Positions 41,136 to 49,163 of a stretch of 64,000 nt of DNA are shown here, piece after piece. Location: the NCBI RefSeq assembly GCF_026162365.1, contig NZ_JAOANW010000004.1, forward strand, positions 248,001 through 312,000, written 5' to 3'. This DNA comes from Nitratireductor luteus. Its GTDB lineage: Bacteria > Pseudomonadota > Alphaproteobacteria > Rhizobiales > Rhizobiaceae. Every line of letters starts with the position of its first letter. The stretch's first letter is position 1. The translations under genes and the position numbers were made by a program. The notes under the pieces are model-generated. The model was not told the origin of the DNA, made no database searches, and saw only the letters and a list, made by a program, of their open reading frames with translations.

Positions 41136-42146
41136 ATGGCGGGCGACGTGAGGAAGATTGCCGAATGGCAGGGCGGGGACGTCGTCGAAGCCGTGCTCGA
41201 GAGCGAAGCCGGCGTCCGCCTGAACGTCATGAATTACGGCGGCGTCATCCGCGATTGGCAGGTTCCGGTAGGCGGGCAGATGCGGTCGGTCGTGTTGGGC
41301 TTCGACCGTTTCGAGGACTATCCGGCCCACAGCCCTTATTTCGGCGCGCTGGCCGGGCGGGTGGCGAACCGCGTCGGCGGCAGCCGGTTCACGCTCGACT
41401 GCCAGGAATACGAGCTGACGCCGAATGAGGGCCCCAACCATCTCCATGGCGGCCCCGGCGGCATCTCGCACAGGCTCTGGAAATTGGAGCCGCTGGTGGC
41501 AAATGCCCTGCGGTTGACCCTGTCCAGCCCCGACGGCGATATGGGATATCCGGGCAGCCTGGACATGGAGGTGATCTACCGGCTCGACGGCTATCGCCTG
41601 CATATCGATTTCGCCGCCGTGGCGAGCGCGCCGACGCCGGTCAATCTGGTGCAGCACAATTACTTCAACCTGATGGGCGGCGGCGAGGTGTTCGACCATC
41701 GCCTCGAGGTCGCCGCAAGCGCCTATACGGTCACCGACGACGCGCTCATCCCGACCGGCGAGATCAAGCCCGTTGCCGGCACCGGCTTCGATTTCAGGCA
41801 TGGCCATCCCATGCGCGATGAAAGCGGCGCGCCGGTCATTCTCGACCAGAATCTGGTGCTCGATACCCGGCGCGACCCCGCCGATCCGGTGGCCTGCCTC
41901 GTCGCGCCGGACGGCTCCTTGCGCCTCGAGCTGTTCACCGATCAGCCGGGTCTGCAGGTCTATAATGGCGGCCAGATGGATATCAGGGTGGAAGGGCTCG
42001 GAGGCCGGCGCTACCCGCGCTTCGGAGGCATGTGCCTGGAGGACCAGCACTTCCCCGATGCGGTCAACAATCCCCACTTCCCGGATACGATCGTGACGCC
42101 GGAAGCGCCCTACCGGCACCGTTGCGCCATTGAGATCCGCCCTTGA
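41136..42146 (+). CDS. galM: Aldose 1-epimerase (galactose mutarotase)
   Basis: A 336-residue mutarotase with catalytic histidines in EGPNHLHGGPGG and VNLVQHNYFNLMGG and catalytic Glu in GGMCLEDQHFPDAVNNPHFPDT. The early LNVMNYGGVIRDWQVPV is also typical. It interconverts alpha and beta anomers of free aldoses, which the cytoplasmic GH43 would release. The ATG at 41136 follows GGGGGAGAGC; a TTG at 41103 lies in the palindrome. It is the last gene of the sugar cluster, and a long-hairpin repeat follows. Confidence 0.93.
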   Translation: MAGDVRKIAEWQGGDVVEAVLESEAGVRLNVMNYGGVIRDWQVPVGGQMRSVVLGFDRFEDYPAHSPYFGALAGRVANRVGGSRFTLDCQEYELTPNEGPNHLHGGPGGISHRLWKLEPLVANALRLTLSSPDGDMGYPGSLDMEVIYRLDGYRLHIDFAAVASAPTPVNLVQHNYFNLMGGGEVFDHRLEVAASAYTVTDDALIPTGEIKPVAGTGFDFRHGHPMRDESGAPVILDQNLVLDTRRDPADPVACLVAPDGSLRLELFTDQPGLQVYNGGQMDIRVEGLGGRRYPRFGGMCLEDQHFPDAVNNPHFPDTIVTPEAPYRHRCAIEIRP

Positions 42147-42183
42147 TTTGAGCTTGATGAGTTCAGGACGGGGCAAACGGCCT

Positions 42184-42351
42184 GCCGTCATCCCGGCCGA
42201 CCGCAGGGAGAGCCGGGACCTATTGGAAGAGCATCGTAGAGCGCGGCCCGGTCCTCAGGTTGGCGCAGGTCAGTATGGCAATTTCTTCTGCGGAACCCGG
42301 CCGCGCAAACCCAATGGGTCCAGGCTCTCCCTGCGGTCGGCCGGGATTGTT
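42184..42351. repeat. Long-hairpin dispersed element, copy 2
   Basis: Outer arms of about 38 bp pair almost perfectly: CATCCCGGCCGACCGCAGGG on the left (from about 42189) against CCCTGCGGTCGGCCGGGATT on the right (ending about 42349). Inner arms GCGCGGCCCGGTCC and GGAACCCGGCCGCGC also pair, so the whole can fold as one long hairpin. It occupies the gap between galM and the convergent purU, and its sequence matches copy 1 at 28192. Confidence 0.85.
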
Positions 42352-42431
42352 TGAGCGTGTTGGGGTAGGTTGGCGGCCGAAGGCGGATCAGGTTGAATCA
42401 TGCGTCGCCCGGCAGTTGGCGGCCTGTCGCG

Positions 42432-43292
42432 TCACCCCTTGGCGAACACCACGGTCTTGTGCCCGTTGAGCATGACGCGGCTTTCAAGATGCAGTTTGAC
42501 CGCGCGGGCCAGCACCCGGCTTTCGATGTCGCGCCCGGCAGCCACGAAATCCTCCGCGCTCATGGCATGGCTCACCCGCTCGGTTTCCTGCTCGATGATC
42601 GGCCCCTCGTCGAGGTCGGGCGTCACGTAATGCGCGGTGGCGCCGATCAGCTTGACGCCGCGCTCATGGGCCTGGTGATAGGGTTTGGCGCCCTTGAAGC
42701 TGGGCAGGAACGAGTGGTGGATGTTGATCGCCTTGCCGAACAGACGGTTCGACAATTCGTTGGAAAGCACCTGCATGTAGCGGGCAAGGACGACGAGGTC
42801 CGCGCCCGTTTCCTTGACCAGCGCGAGCAGCTTCTGCTCCTGCTCCGCCTTGTTGTCCTTGGTCACCTTCCAATGGTGGTAGGGTATGTTCCCGGCCTCG
42901 GCTGTGCGGCGCGAATCCTCGTGATTGGAGACGATGGCGACGACCTCCGCATCCAGCCATCCGACGCGGATCTGGTAGAGAAGATGCAGCAGCGCGTGGT
43001 CGAATTTCGAGACCATGATGACGATCTTCGGCCGCCGCCCGCGGTCGGCCAGCGCCGTCTTCATGTCGAAGCGCGCGATCGCCGGTTCCAGCGCGCGCGT
43101 TATCTCCTCGCGCCCCACGCCTTCCGCCACCGTGAACGAAATGCGCATGAAGAAGCGGTTGGTCCGCTGATCCCAGAACTGGTTGGATTCGGCGATATTG
43201 GCGCCAAGCCCGGCAAGCTCGGTCGTCACCGCGGCAACGATGCCCGGCCTGTCCTCGCAGGAAAGGGTGATGTCGAATGTCTTGTGTGTCAT
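42432..43292 (-). CDS. purU: Formyltetrahydrofolate deformylase
   Basis: The 286-residue protein has an N-terminal ACT domain (about 1-85; LSCEDRPGIVAAVTTELAGLGANI) and a C-terminal formyltransferase-fold domain. The latter has VSKFDHALLHLLYQ, INIHHSFLPSFKGAKPYHQAHERGVKLIGATAHYV and Asp in LDEGPIIEQE. PurU hydrolyses 10-formyl-THF to THF and formate. Here it is the last gene of an operon with an oxygenase system likely to release formaldehyde, so recycling folate-bound C1 units is its probable job rather than purine balance. Confidence 0.94.
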   Translation of the reverse strand: MTHKTFDITLSCEDRPGIVAAVTTELAGLGANIAESNQFWDQRTNRFFMRISFTVAEGVGREEITRALEPAIARFDMKTALADRGRRPKIVIMVSKFDHALLHLLYQIRVGWLDAEVVAIVSNHEDSRRTAEAGNIPYHHWKVTKDNKAEQEQKLLALVKETGADLVVLARYMQVLSNELSNRLFGKAINIHHSFLPSFKGAKPYHQAHERGVKLIGATAHYVTPDLDEGPIIEQETERVSHAMSAEDFVAAGRDIESRVLARAVKLHLESRVMLNGHKTVVFAKG

Positions 43293-43347
43293 GGATGAGG
43301 TCCGGTTGTCGTGCGGGGGCGGGCGCCGGCTGGTGGGGCCGATGTCT

Positions 43348-44151
43348 CTATACGCCGTCGAGCCAGGATTGGAACGCGTTCAGCACCTCGTCCCTGGCGG
43401 CAACCTTGTGGCTTGGTTGCGGATAGGCGCCGGACTGGACCTCGGAGGCGAACTCCCGATAGGCGGAGGTGCGCTCTTCCTGAAGCCGCGCAAACTCGGC
43501 GGCGAAGTTGCGGTAGACCTTGGCGTGACGGGGAACGTGGCCCGTGTTGGCCCCTAGCACGTCGTCCGAGAACAGATATTGCGCGTGGCAGCCCGCACCG
43601 GCACCCATGGAGATCATGAAAAGCGAGCTTCTGCGTGAAATCTCGGTGGCGATCGCCTCCGGCACGACTTCGATTTCGGCGGCGAAAGCACCGGCCTCTT
43701 CCAGCGCCTTCACCTGGTTCCAGACGAGCTTGGCCGTCTCCAAGGTCTTGCCCACCGCCGCAAAGCCGCCGGTCCAGGTGCCCTTGGAAGGGATTAGGCC
43801 GACATGGCCGCAAACGGGAATGCCCTCGGCGGCAAGCCGTGCGATGGTCTGCGTGCCGGCCGAGCAATAGACCGCGTCCGCGCCCGCCTTGTAGAGCGCG
43901 AAAGCCCAGCGGATGAAGTCGTCCGTCGTGCCGATCTCGTAGAAGTTCTCGCCGGGCACGGCGAAGATCGACGGCGCGGCGTCGCGGAAGGCGGGGTCGA
44001 GCATCATGGCCGTCGGCACCGACGCCATGTCGATCCCGGCGCACTCGGCCGCCTCCGCCTCTTCCAGCGTCGTGACCCGCAGCATGGATAGCTGCCTTTT
44101 GCCGCGCAGGTCCCGCAGATCCTGCACCGTCTTTCGCTGTGCGCGCTTCAT
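43348..44151 (-). CDS. Divergent PanB-like (ketopantoate hydroxymethyltransferase family) protein
   Basis: The 267-residue TIM-barrel-type protein keeps several PanB landmarks: GIPVCGHVGLIPSKGTWTGGF, LEEAGAFAAEIEVVPEAIATEI and the following SMGAGAGCHAQYLFSDD. However, the usual PanB magnesium-site motifs (GDSL, ADMPF, KLEGG) are replaced by SVPTAMM, AVPGENF and YCSAGTQ. It may therefore not make ketopantoate. It lies 3 bp after the reductase gene and upstream of purU in the moc-type operon, which suggests a role with a C1 unit or a ring-derived keto acid. Confidence 0.72.
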   Translation of the reverse strand: MKRAQRKTVQDLRDLRGKRQLSMLRVTTLEEAEAAECAGIDMASVPTAMMLDPAFRDAAPSIFAVPGENFYEIGTTDDFIRWAFALYKAGADAVYCSAGTQTIARLAAEGIPVCGHVGLIPSKGTWTGGFAAVGKTLETAKLVWNQVKALEEAGAFAAEIEVVPEAIATEISRRSSLFMISMGAGAGCHAQYLFSDDVLGANTGHVPRHAKVYRNFAAEFARLQEERTSAYREFASEVQSGAYPQPSHKVAARDEVLNAFQSWLDGV

Positions 44152-44154
44152 CCT

Positions 44155-45339
44155 TTATCCCTTCAGTAATTGTTTGAGTCTGGTGCCCGGATCGCAAAGC
44201 ACCTCGGGCGCGACGGCGATGCCGCGTTCGATCAGCTTTTCGGCAATCGAGATGTCGCGCGCCACGGCGTTTCCGGGCCCCGCGCCGCTGGCCGACAGCA
44301 CCCGGCCCTGACCGTCGAGCTGGAACAGGACGAAGGCGCCGTCGCCCGCCTCCCGCTTCAGGAAGGGCTGATCGGCCCGCGCAAGACCGGCGACCTGCAG
44401 GCCGAGATCGTACTGATCCGACCAGAACCAGGGCACGCGCCCGAAACTGTCGCCGCAGCCCAGCATGGCGCGGGCGGCGTGGGCGCCCTGATCCTGCGCG
44501 CAACGCCAGCTTTCCAGCCGCACGGGGGCTCCGCGATAGGGAAAACTGCAGCAGTCGCCGGCGGCGAAAATGCTGGGGTCGGCCGTTCGCAGGCATCCAT
44601 CGACGACGATCCCGTTGTCGACGGCGAGCCCGGCATCGGCCGCAAGGCCCGTGATGGGCTCGGCGCCTACGCCGGCCACCACGATGTCCGCTTCGATCCG
44701 CGACCCGTCCGCCAGTTCTACGATATGTTCCTCCAATGTCTCGACCTTGGCCCCGAGCCGCAGGCGGATGCCTTCCTGCCGGTGGCGGTCCTCGAACATG
44801 GCCGCGATCTCCGCCGGAACGGCCCGCGCCATCAACCGGTCCGCGGCTTCAAGGACGGTCACTTCCGCGCCCAGCCCGCGCGCCGTGGCCGCCAGCTCCA
44901 GCCCGATAAAGCCGCCGCCGATAATGACGAGCTTTGTGCCGGCATCGATGGCCGACAGGATGGCGTCCGCATCGCCGACGCTGCGCAGGGTGCACGCCTT
45001 TTCCATGCCGGGAAAGCGGCGCGCCCGCGCGCCCGTCGCGATCAGCAGCCTGTCGTAGTCGAGCGTCCGGCCGTCCGCGAGAACGAGGCGCCTGTTCTCC
45101 CGGTCGATGCGCTGGCCCCGGGTGCCGCGCAATAGATCAATGGACAGGTCCCGGTAGCGCGTCTCCTCCGCGATGAGTTTGACGGCCGGCGGCGCATTCT
45201 TGGAAAGCGGCGGCCGCTCATAGGGAAGATGCGGCTCCTCGCCGACCAGCGTGACGGTGCCCTCGTAGCCTTCTTCGCGCAGAGTGAATGCGGCGCGCAC
45301 GCCGCACTCGCCCGCGCCGACAATGACCATGCGGCCCAT
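44155..45339 (-). CDS. FAD-dependent ferredoxin reductase (MocF-like)
   Basis: The 394-residue flavoprotein has two Rossmann motifs: VIVGAGECGVRAAFTLREEGY for FAD (about 5-25) and LVIIGGGFIGLELAATARGLGAEVTVLE for NAD(P)H, plus YDRLLIATGARARRFPG and DPSIFAAGDCCSFPY. It resembles rubredoxin/ferredoxin reductases serving Rieske or diiron oxygenases. It starts 2 bp after the Rieske ferredoxin stop, so it is the natural electron donor of that ferredoxin. The ATG at 45339 is chosen; 45330 is possible. Confidence 0.87.
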   Translation of the reverse strand: MGRMVIVGAGECGVRAAFTLREEGYEGTVTLVGEEPHLPYERPPLSKNAPPAVKLIAEETRYRDLSIDLLRGTRGQRIDRENRRLVLADGRTLDYDRLLIATGARARRFPGMEKACTLRSVGDADAILSAIDAGTKLVIIGGGFIGLELAATARGLGAEVTVLEAADRLMARAVPAEIAAMFEDRHRQEGIRLRLGAKVETLEEHIVELADGSRIEADIVVAGVGAEPITGLAADAGLAVDNGIVVDGCLRTADPSIFAAGDCCSFPYRGAPVRLESWRCAQDQGAHAARAMLGCGDSFGRVPWFWSDQYDLGLQVAGLARADQPFLKREAGDGAFVLFQLDGQGRVLSASGAGPGNAVARDISIAEKLIERGIAVAPEVLCDPGTRLKQLLKG

Positions 45340-45341
45340 CG

Positions 45342-45656
45342 TCAGGACAGGTCGATCAGGACGCGGCCGTCCTCGACCTTGACCGGATACGTCCTGAGAT
45401 TGACGCAGACCGGCGCGCCCTTGGCCTCGCCGGTGCGATAGTCGAACCGGCCATTGTGCTTGGGGCATTCGATGATGTGATCCATCACCAGCCCGTCCGC
45501 CAGGTGCACATGTTCATGGGTGCACAGGCCGTCTGTGGCGTAGAACGCGTCGTCGGGACTGCGATAGATCGCGAAGGTGCGGCCGTCATGATCGAAGCGG
45601 ATGAGGTCTTCCTCTTCGACATCGTCGACGGCACAGGCTTCCACCCATTGGCTCAT
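45342..45656 (-). CDS. Rieske [2Fe-2S] ferredoxin (MocE-like)
   Basis: A 104-residue Rieske protein with ligands Cys45 and His47 (CTHEHVHLADG) and Cys64 and His67 (CPKHNGRFD). It passes electrons from the reductase encoded next to the desaturase-like oxygenase encoded before it. MocE of the rhizopine system is the same kind of protein in the same order. The start follows GGGAGGTACGC. Confidence 0.9.
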   Translation of the reverse strand: MSQWVEACAVDDVEEEDLIRFDHDGRTFAIYRSPDDAFYATDGLCTHEHVHLADGLVMDHIIECPKHNGRFDYRTGEAKGAPVCVNLRTYPVKVEDGRVLIDLS

Positions 45657-45676
45657 GCGTACCTCCCTAGTGTCTG

Positions 45677-46765
45677 CTATTGCGCCGGCGCCAGGTCCGG
45701 CTCGACTTCGTGAAACTCGGCCCGGTAGGGCTTGGCCGTCGCCGGCAGCGCGCGCACCACGTAGTAGTCCTCGTAGCGAAGCTGGCGCAGGAACGCCGGC
45801 ACCATCTCGCGGTAGCCGTCGAGGATCGAACGGTTGGGCGCGGGCAGGTCGTGCTTGATCAGCTCGTGCAGCTGCGGCAGCGCGTGATAGGGAACCATGG
45901 GGAACATGTGGTGCTCCACATGATAGTTCATGTTCCAGTAGATGAAGCGGCTGATCGGGTTCATGTAGACGGTGCGGCTGTTCAGCCGGTGGTCCGTCAC
46001 GTCATCTGCCAGGCCGCCATGCTGCAAGAGGCCGGTCATGACATGGTGCCAGGCGCCGTAGAGACGCGGGCCGCCGATCAGCAGGAACGGCAGGATCGAG
46101 CCCGTTGCAGTTGCTGCAAGACCGGTGGCAGCGTAGATCGCCACCCAGATGCGTGCAATGCGTATGGCCTTGGGCTGTTCCTGCTCGGGAATAAAGGTCG
46201 CCTCCTCGGGGCTCAGTCGCCCGGAGGCATTGCGCGCGAGATCGACGGCCGCATGCCAGACATCGATGATGCCGAAGAAATTGAGTGCCAGCCGCGCAAG
46301 GTCGGGCGGGCGCATGACGGCGATCTCGGGATCGCGGCCGACGATCACCGTGTCCGTGTGGTGGCGCGCGTGGCTCCACCGCCAGGTGACCGGATTGCGC
46401 ATCATCATGAAGGAGGCGATCTGGTAGACGGCGTCGTTCATCCAGCGCGTCTTGAAGGCGGTGCCGTGCCCGCATTCGTGCCAGCGCGAATCGGCGGCCG
46501 AGCCGTAGAGAACGCCGTAGGCGAGGAAGAACGGGACCGACCAGGCCGAAGGGAACAGGTAGACGGCGACGCCGGCCAGAACGATCATCGACCCGAGCCA
46601 TAGGACCGTGTCGCGGATCGCCGGCCCGTCGCTGCGCTTCATCAGCGCCTTCATCTCCTTGCGCGGCACGTCCGTATGGTACCATTCGGCCGAGGCGAGG
46701 CCGGTCTCCACCGCGCGCCTGGCGTTGGGGCCGACAAGGCTGTAGTCGCGTTTTGCCGCTGCCAT
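45677..46765 (-). CDS. Fatty-acid-desaturase-fold diiron oxygenase (MocD-like)
   Basis: The 362-residue membrane protein has the three histidine boxes of the desaturase/hydroxylase superfamily: HECGH (96-100), HARHH (132-136) and HVEHH (282-286), with extra histidines near 249 and 259 (LLQHGGLADDVTDH). Two hydrophobic pairs of helices are visible (about 52-90 and 206-232). With a Rieske ferredoxin and a reductase downstream it matches the MocDEF system proposed to demethylate 3-O-methyl-scyllo-inosamine. It is the first gene of the minus-strand operon, divergent from the LacI gene. Confidence 0.88.
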   Translation of the reverse strand: MAAAKRDYSLVGPNARRAVETGLASAEWYHTDVPRKEMKALMKRSDGPAIRDTVLWLGSMIVLAGVAVYLFPSAWSVPFFLAYGVLYGSAADSRWHECGHGTAFKTRWMNDAVYQIASFMMMRNPVTWRWSHARHHTDTVIVGRDPEIAVMRPPDLARLALNFFGIIDVWHAAVDLARNASGRLSPEEATFIPEQEQPKAIRIARIWVAIYAATGLAATATGSILPFLLIGGPRLYGAWHHVMTGLLQHGGLADDVTDHRLNSRTVYMNPISRFIYWNMNYHVEHHMFPMVPYHALPQLHELIKHDLPAPNRSILDGYREMVPAFLRQLRYEDYYVVRALPATAKPYRAEFHEVEPDLAPAQ

Positions 46766-46840
46766 GGTTCAGTGTTCCTCCCTGACTATCCGCCAGTTGA
46801 TGCGCAGAGACTACGGAACGCGCGGTGATGCCTCAAGCAG

Positions 46841-46861
46841 AATGAAAGTTTTTCTTTCATT
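46841..46861. promoter_or_regulatory. 21-bp inverted repeat, candidate LacI operator
   Basis: AATGAAAG-TTTTT-CTTTCATT is perfectly symmetric and lies between the divergent MocD-like and LacI genes, with a second symmetric pair ATCATG (46866-46871) and CATGAT (46885-46890) beside it. This is the natural place for the LacI-type regulator to act on both directions. Confidence 0.6.
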
Positions 46862-46916
46862 TACTATCATGATATGCGTAAAAGCATGATGTGAATTCCT
46901 CACCGGGGAGAACGAC

Positions 46917-47951
46917 ATGGCCCGCCGCCCCACCATTGCCGATCTTGCCCGCAAGGCAGGCGTGAGCGTGGCCACCGTCGACCGCGTCCTGAACGGCCGC
47001 CACCGGGTGCGCGAAGAGACGGCCCGCCGCGTCTATGAGGCGGCGAGCGAGATCGGCTACCACGCCGCCGCCCTCATTCACCAGCGCATCACCGCCGATC
47101 TGCCGAGAATGGATTTCGGCTTCGTCCTGCAGAAGGAGACGCAGCCCTTCTACCAGGCGATGGCCCGTGCGCTGGAAGAGGCGGTCGCCGCGCGCCGCGA
47201 CATCCAGGGCAGGGCCCATATCGTCTTCGTTCGCAACCAGACGCCGGCGGAGGTTTGTGAGGCGATGCGGGCGCTGGCCGGCCGCTGCGACGCCATCGCG
47301 GCCACCAGCCTCGACCATCATCTGGTGACGCAGACCGTCGAGGCGCTTCGGGCGGAAGGAACGCCGGTCTTTTCGCTTCTGTCGGATTTCGCCCAAGGTG
47401 TGCGCGATAGCTATGTCGGGCTGAACAACATGAAAGTGGGGCGCACTGCGGCATGGTTCATCGCCCGCACAGCGCCGAGACTGGGCAAGGTGGCGATCTT
47501 CGTGGGCAGCCACCGCTGGCATGGCCACGAATTGCGCGAGACCGGCTTCCGCAGCTTCTTTCGCGAATACGGGCCCCAGTTCGAGATACTGGAAACGCTG
47601 GTCAATCTGGAAACCCGGCAGGTTACTTACGAGGCAACGCTGAGCCTGCTTTCGCGTCATCCCGACCTTGCAGGTTTCTACGTGGCCGGCGGCGGCATGG
47701 AAGGCGCCATAACCGCCTTGCGGGAAACGGCCGCGCAAGCCCCGCGTCCGTCGGTGGTGGTCAACGAGCTCACCGCCGATTCCACCCTGGCGCTGCAGGA
47801 GGGGCTTCTGATCGCGGCCCTCTCGACGCGACCCGCGGCGATGGCCCGGGCCTTGATCGACCTGATGATTGGCGCTGCAAAATCCGGCCCCGCGGATCCG
47901 CCGGGTCAGCTTTTCCTGCCGATGGCGATCCATGTGGCCGAGAGTCTTTGA
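46917..47951 (+). CDS. LacI family transcriptional regulator (moc/inositol locus)
   Basis: The 344-residue regulator has an N-terminal HTH (RPTIADLARKAGVSVATVDRVLNG, about 3-26) and the hinge TARRVYEAASEIGYH. The effector domain is periplasmic-binding-like (FGFVLQKETQPFYQAMARALEEAV; ISTRPAAMARALIDLMIGAA at the end). The VATVDRVLN form is frequent in regulators of polyol and inositol-type operons. It is divergent from mocD-like and upstream of the isomerase gene, so it probably controls both arms of the locus. Confidence 0.9.
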   Translation: MARRPTIADLARKAGVSVATVDRVLNGRHRVREETARRVYEAASEIGYHAAALIHQRITADLPRMDFGFVLQKETQPFYQAMARALEEAVAARRDIQGRAHIVFVRNQTPAEVCEAMRALAGRCDAIAATSLDHHLVTQTVEALRAEGTPVFSLLSDFAQGVRDSYVGLNNMKVGRTAAWFIARTAPRLGKVAIFVGSHRWHGHELRETGFRSFFREYGPQFEILETLVNLETRQVTYEATLSLLSRHPDLAGFYVAGGGMEGAITALRETAAQAPRPSVVVNELTADSTLALQEGLLIAALSTRPAAMARALIDLMIGAAKSGPADPPGQLFLPMAIHVAESL

Positions 47952-48089
47952 CGTAACGGCCGCACAGGTGACCGGTGTGGGATGAGAATCTATCACAAAT
48001 GAGAGGTTTTATCGCATATCCTCATTGACCGTCCTGCTGGCTCTCTTCATGCTTCGGGCTTCAACTTTGAAAGGGTCAGGGAGGCCTGC
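47952..48089 (+). promoter_or_regulatory. Gap upstream of the isomerase gene with repeated ATGAGA motifs
   Basis: This 138-bp gap holds two ATGAGA direct repeats (about 47982 and 48000) and an AATGAG (47998-48003) / CTCATT (48021-48026) inverted pair. These resemble weakly the half-sites of the 46841 palindrome, so a regulator site is plausible. No terminator with a T-run is seen. Confidence 0.35.
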
Positions 48090-48926
48090 ATGTCAGCATT
48101 CAAATCCCGGTTTGCGCTCAATCACATGTGCGCGCCGAGCCGGTCGGTAATGGAATTGTTCGACCTCGCATCGGCTGTTGGCGTCGCCGGCGTGGAGATC
48201 CGCAACGATCTAGCAGGCAATGCGATTCTCGATGGCACTCCCGCCGTACAGATCAAACGGGCCGCCGAGGAACGTGGTCAGCGCATCCTGTCGATCAACG
48301 CCCTTCAGCGCTTCAACGAGTGGACGCCCGAACGCGAGCGCGAGGCGCGTGAGCTTGCCGCCTATGCCCGCGATTGCGGTGCGCAGGCGCTGGTCCTCGT
48401 CCCCGTCAACGACGGAACGGGCCGTGCGAACGGCGAGCGCCAAGCCAATCTGCGCATCGCGCTCAAGGCGCTGCGCCCCATATTGGAGGACGCCGGCATT
48501 CGCGGGCTGGTCGAGCCGCTGGGTTTCGAGGTCTGCTCGCTGCGGCTGAAATCGGAGGCGCTGGAGGCCATCCGCGCGCTCCAGGCCGAAAGGGTTTTCA
48601 GCCTCGTCCACGACACTTTCCATCACTTCCTGGCCGGAGAGGAGGCGCTGTTTCCGCTCGACACCGGCCTCGTTCATATTTCGGGCGTGGGAGATCCCTC
48701 GGTCGCGGTGCCGGACATGCGCGACGGCCACCGCATCCTGGTCGACGAGCACGACCGGCTAGGGAACGCGGCACAGATCCGCGCCCTCGTCGCGGGCGGA
48801 TATGACGGGTTCTTCTCGTTCGAGCCGTTTTCCGAACTGGTCCACCGGGAGACAGAGCTGGAAACCGCGCTTGCCGCCAGCATCAGCGTCATCGAGCGGG
48901 ATGCGGTTATCCCGGCTTGGGTTTGA
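48090..48926 (+). CDS. Sugar phosphate isomerase/epimerase-fold protein (IolE/MocC-like)
   Basis: A 278-residue TIM-barrel protein with family stretches FALNHMCAPSRSVMELFDLASAVGVAGVEIRND, LVEPLGFEVCSLR, LVHDTFHHFLAG and FFSFEPFSELVHRE, giving the Glu-His-Glu metal site. It resembles IolH/IolE and MocC-type proteins of inositol and rhizopine catabolism, which dehydrate or isomerise keto-inositols. It follows the LacI gene and precedes the importer genes; an inositol dehydrogenase lies downstream. Confidence 0.85.
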   Translation: MSAFKSRFALNHMCAPSRSVMELFDLASAVGVAGVEIRNDLAGNAILDGTPAVQIKRAAEERGQRILSINALQRFNEWTPEREREARELAAYARDCGAQALVLVPVNDGTGRANGERQANLRIALKALRPILEDAGIRGLVEPLGFEVCSLRLKSEALEAIRALQAERVFSLVHDTFHHFLAGEEALFPLDTGLVHISGVGDPSVAVPDMRDGHRILVDEHDRLGNAAQIRALVAGGYDGFFSFEPFSELVHRETELETALAASISVIERDAVIPAWV

Positions 48927-49163
48927 CATCTCGGGACACGACCGTGGTGGAAAATAGAATACCGCTTGACGGCGGCGTAAAAAATGGAATAAAAATTACA
49001 TATTGAGCGATTTATGGTGGCTGTGTTCCATTTTTGATAGGGACCGCACGATGCGAACGCAGGTGCAGGATAGACAAGCCACTGTAAACGCTCTGGAAAA
49101 TCCCCTGGAGGGAATCCGGTCTGGTTCGGGTGATGCCGGGCACCCAATGTGGAGGAGAAATCA
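48927..49163 (+). promoter_or_regulatory. 237-bp promoter region of the ABC importer
   Basis: An inverted pair AAAAATGGAA (48980-48989) and TTCCATTTTT (49026-49035) flanks a 36-bp AT-rich stretch. CTTGACGG at about 48965-48972, followed 17 bases later by ATAAAA, is a weak promoter candidate. A small hairpin GGGTG ... CACCC lies near 49127-49144. The strong ribosome site GGAGGAG precedes the binding-protein start. Confidence 0.45.
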
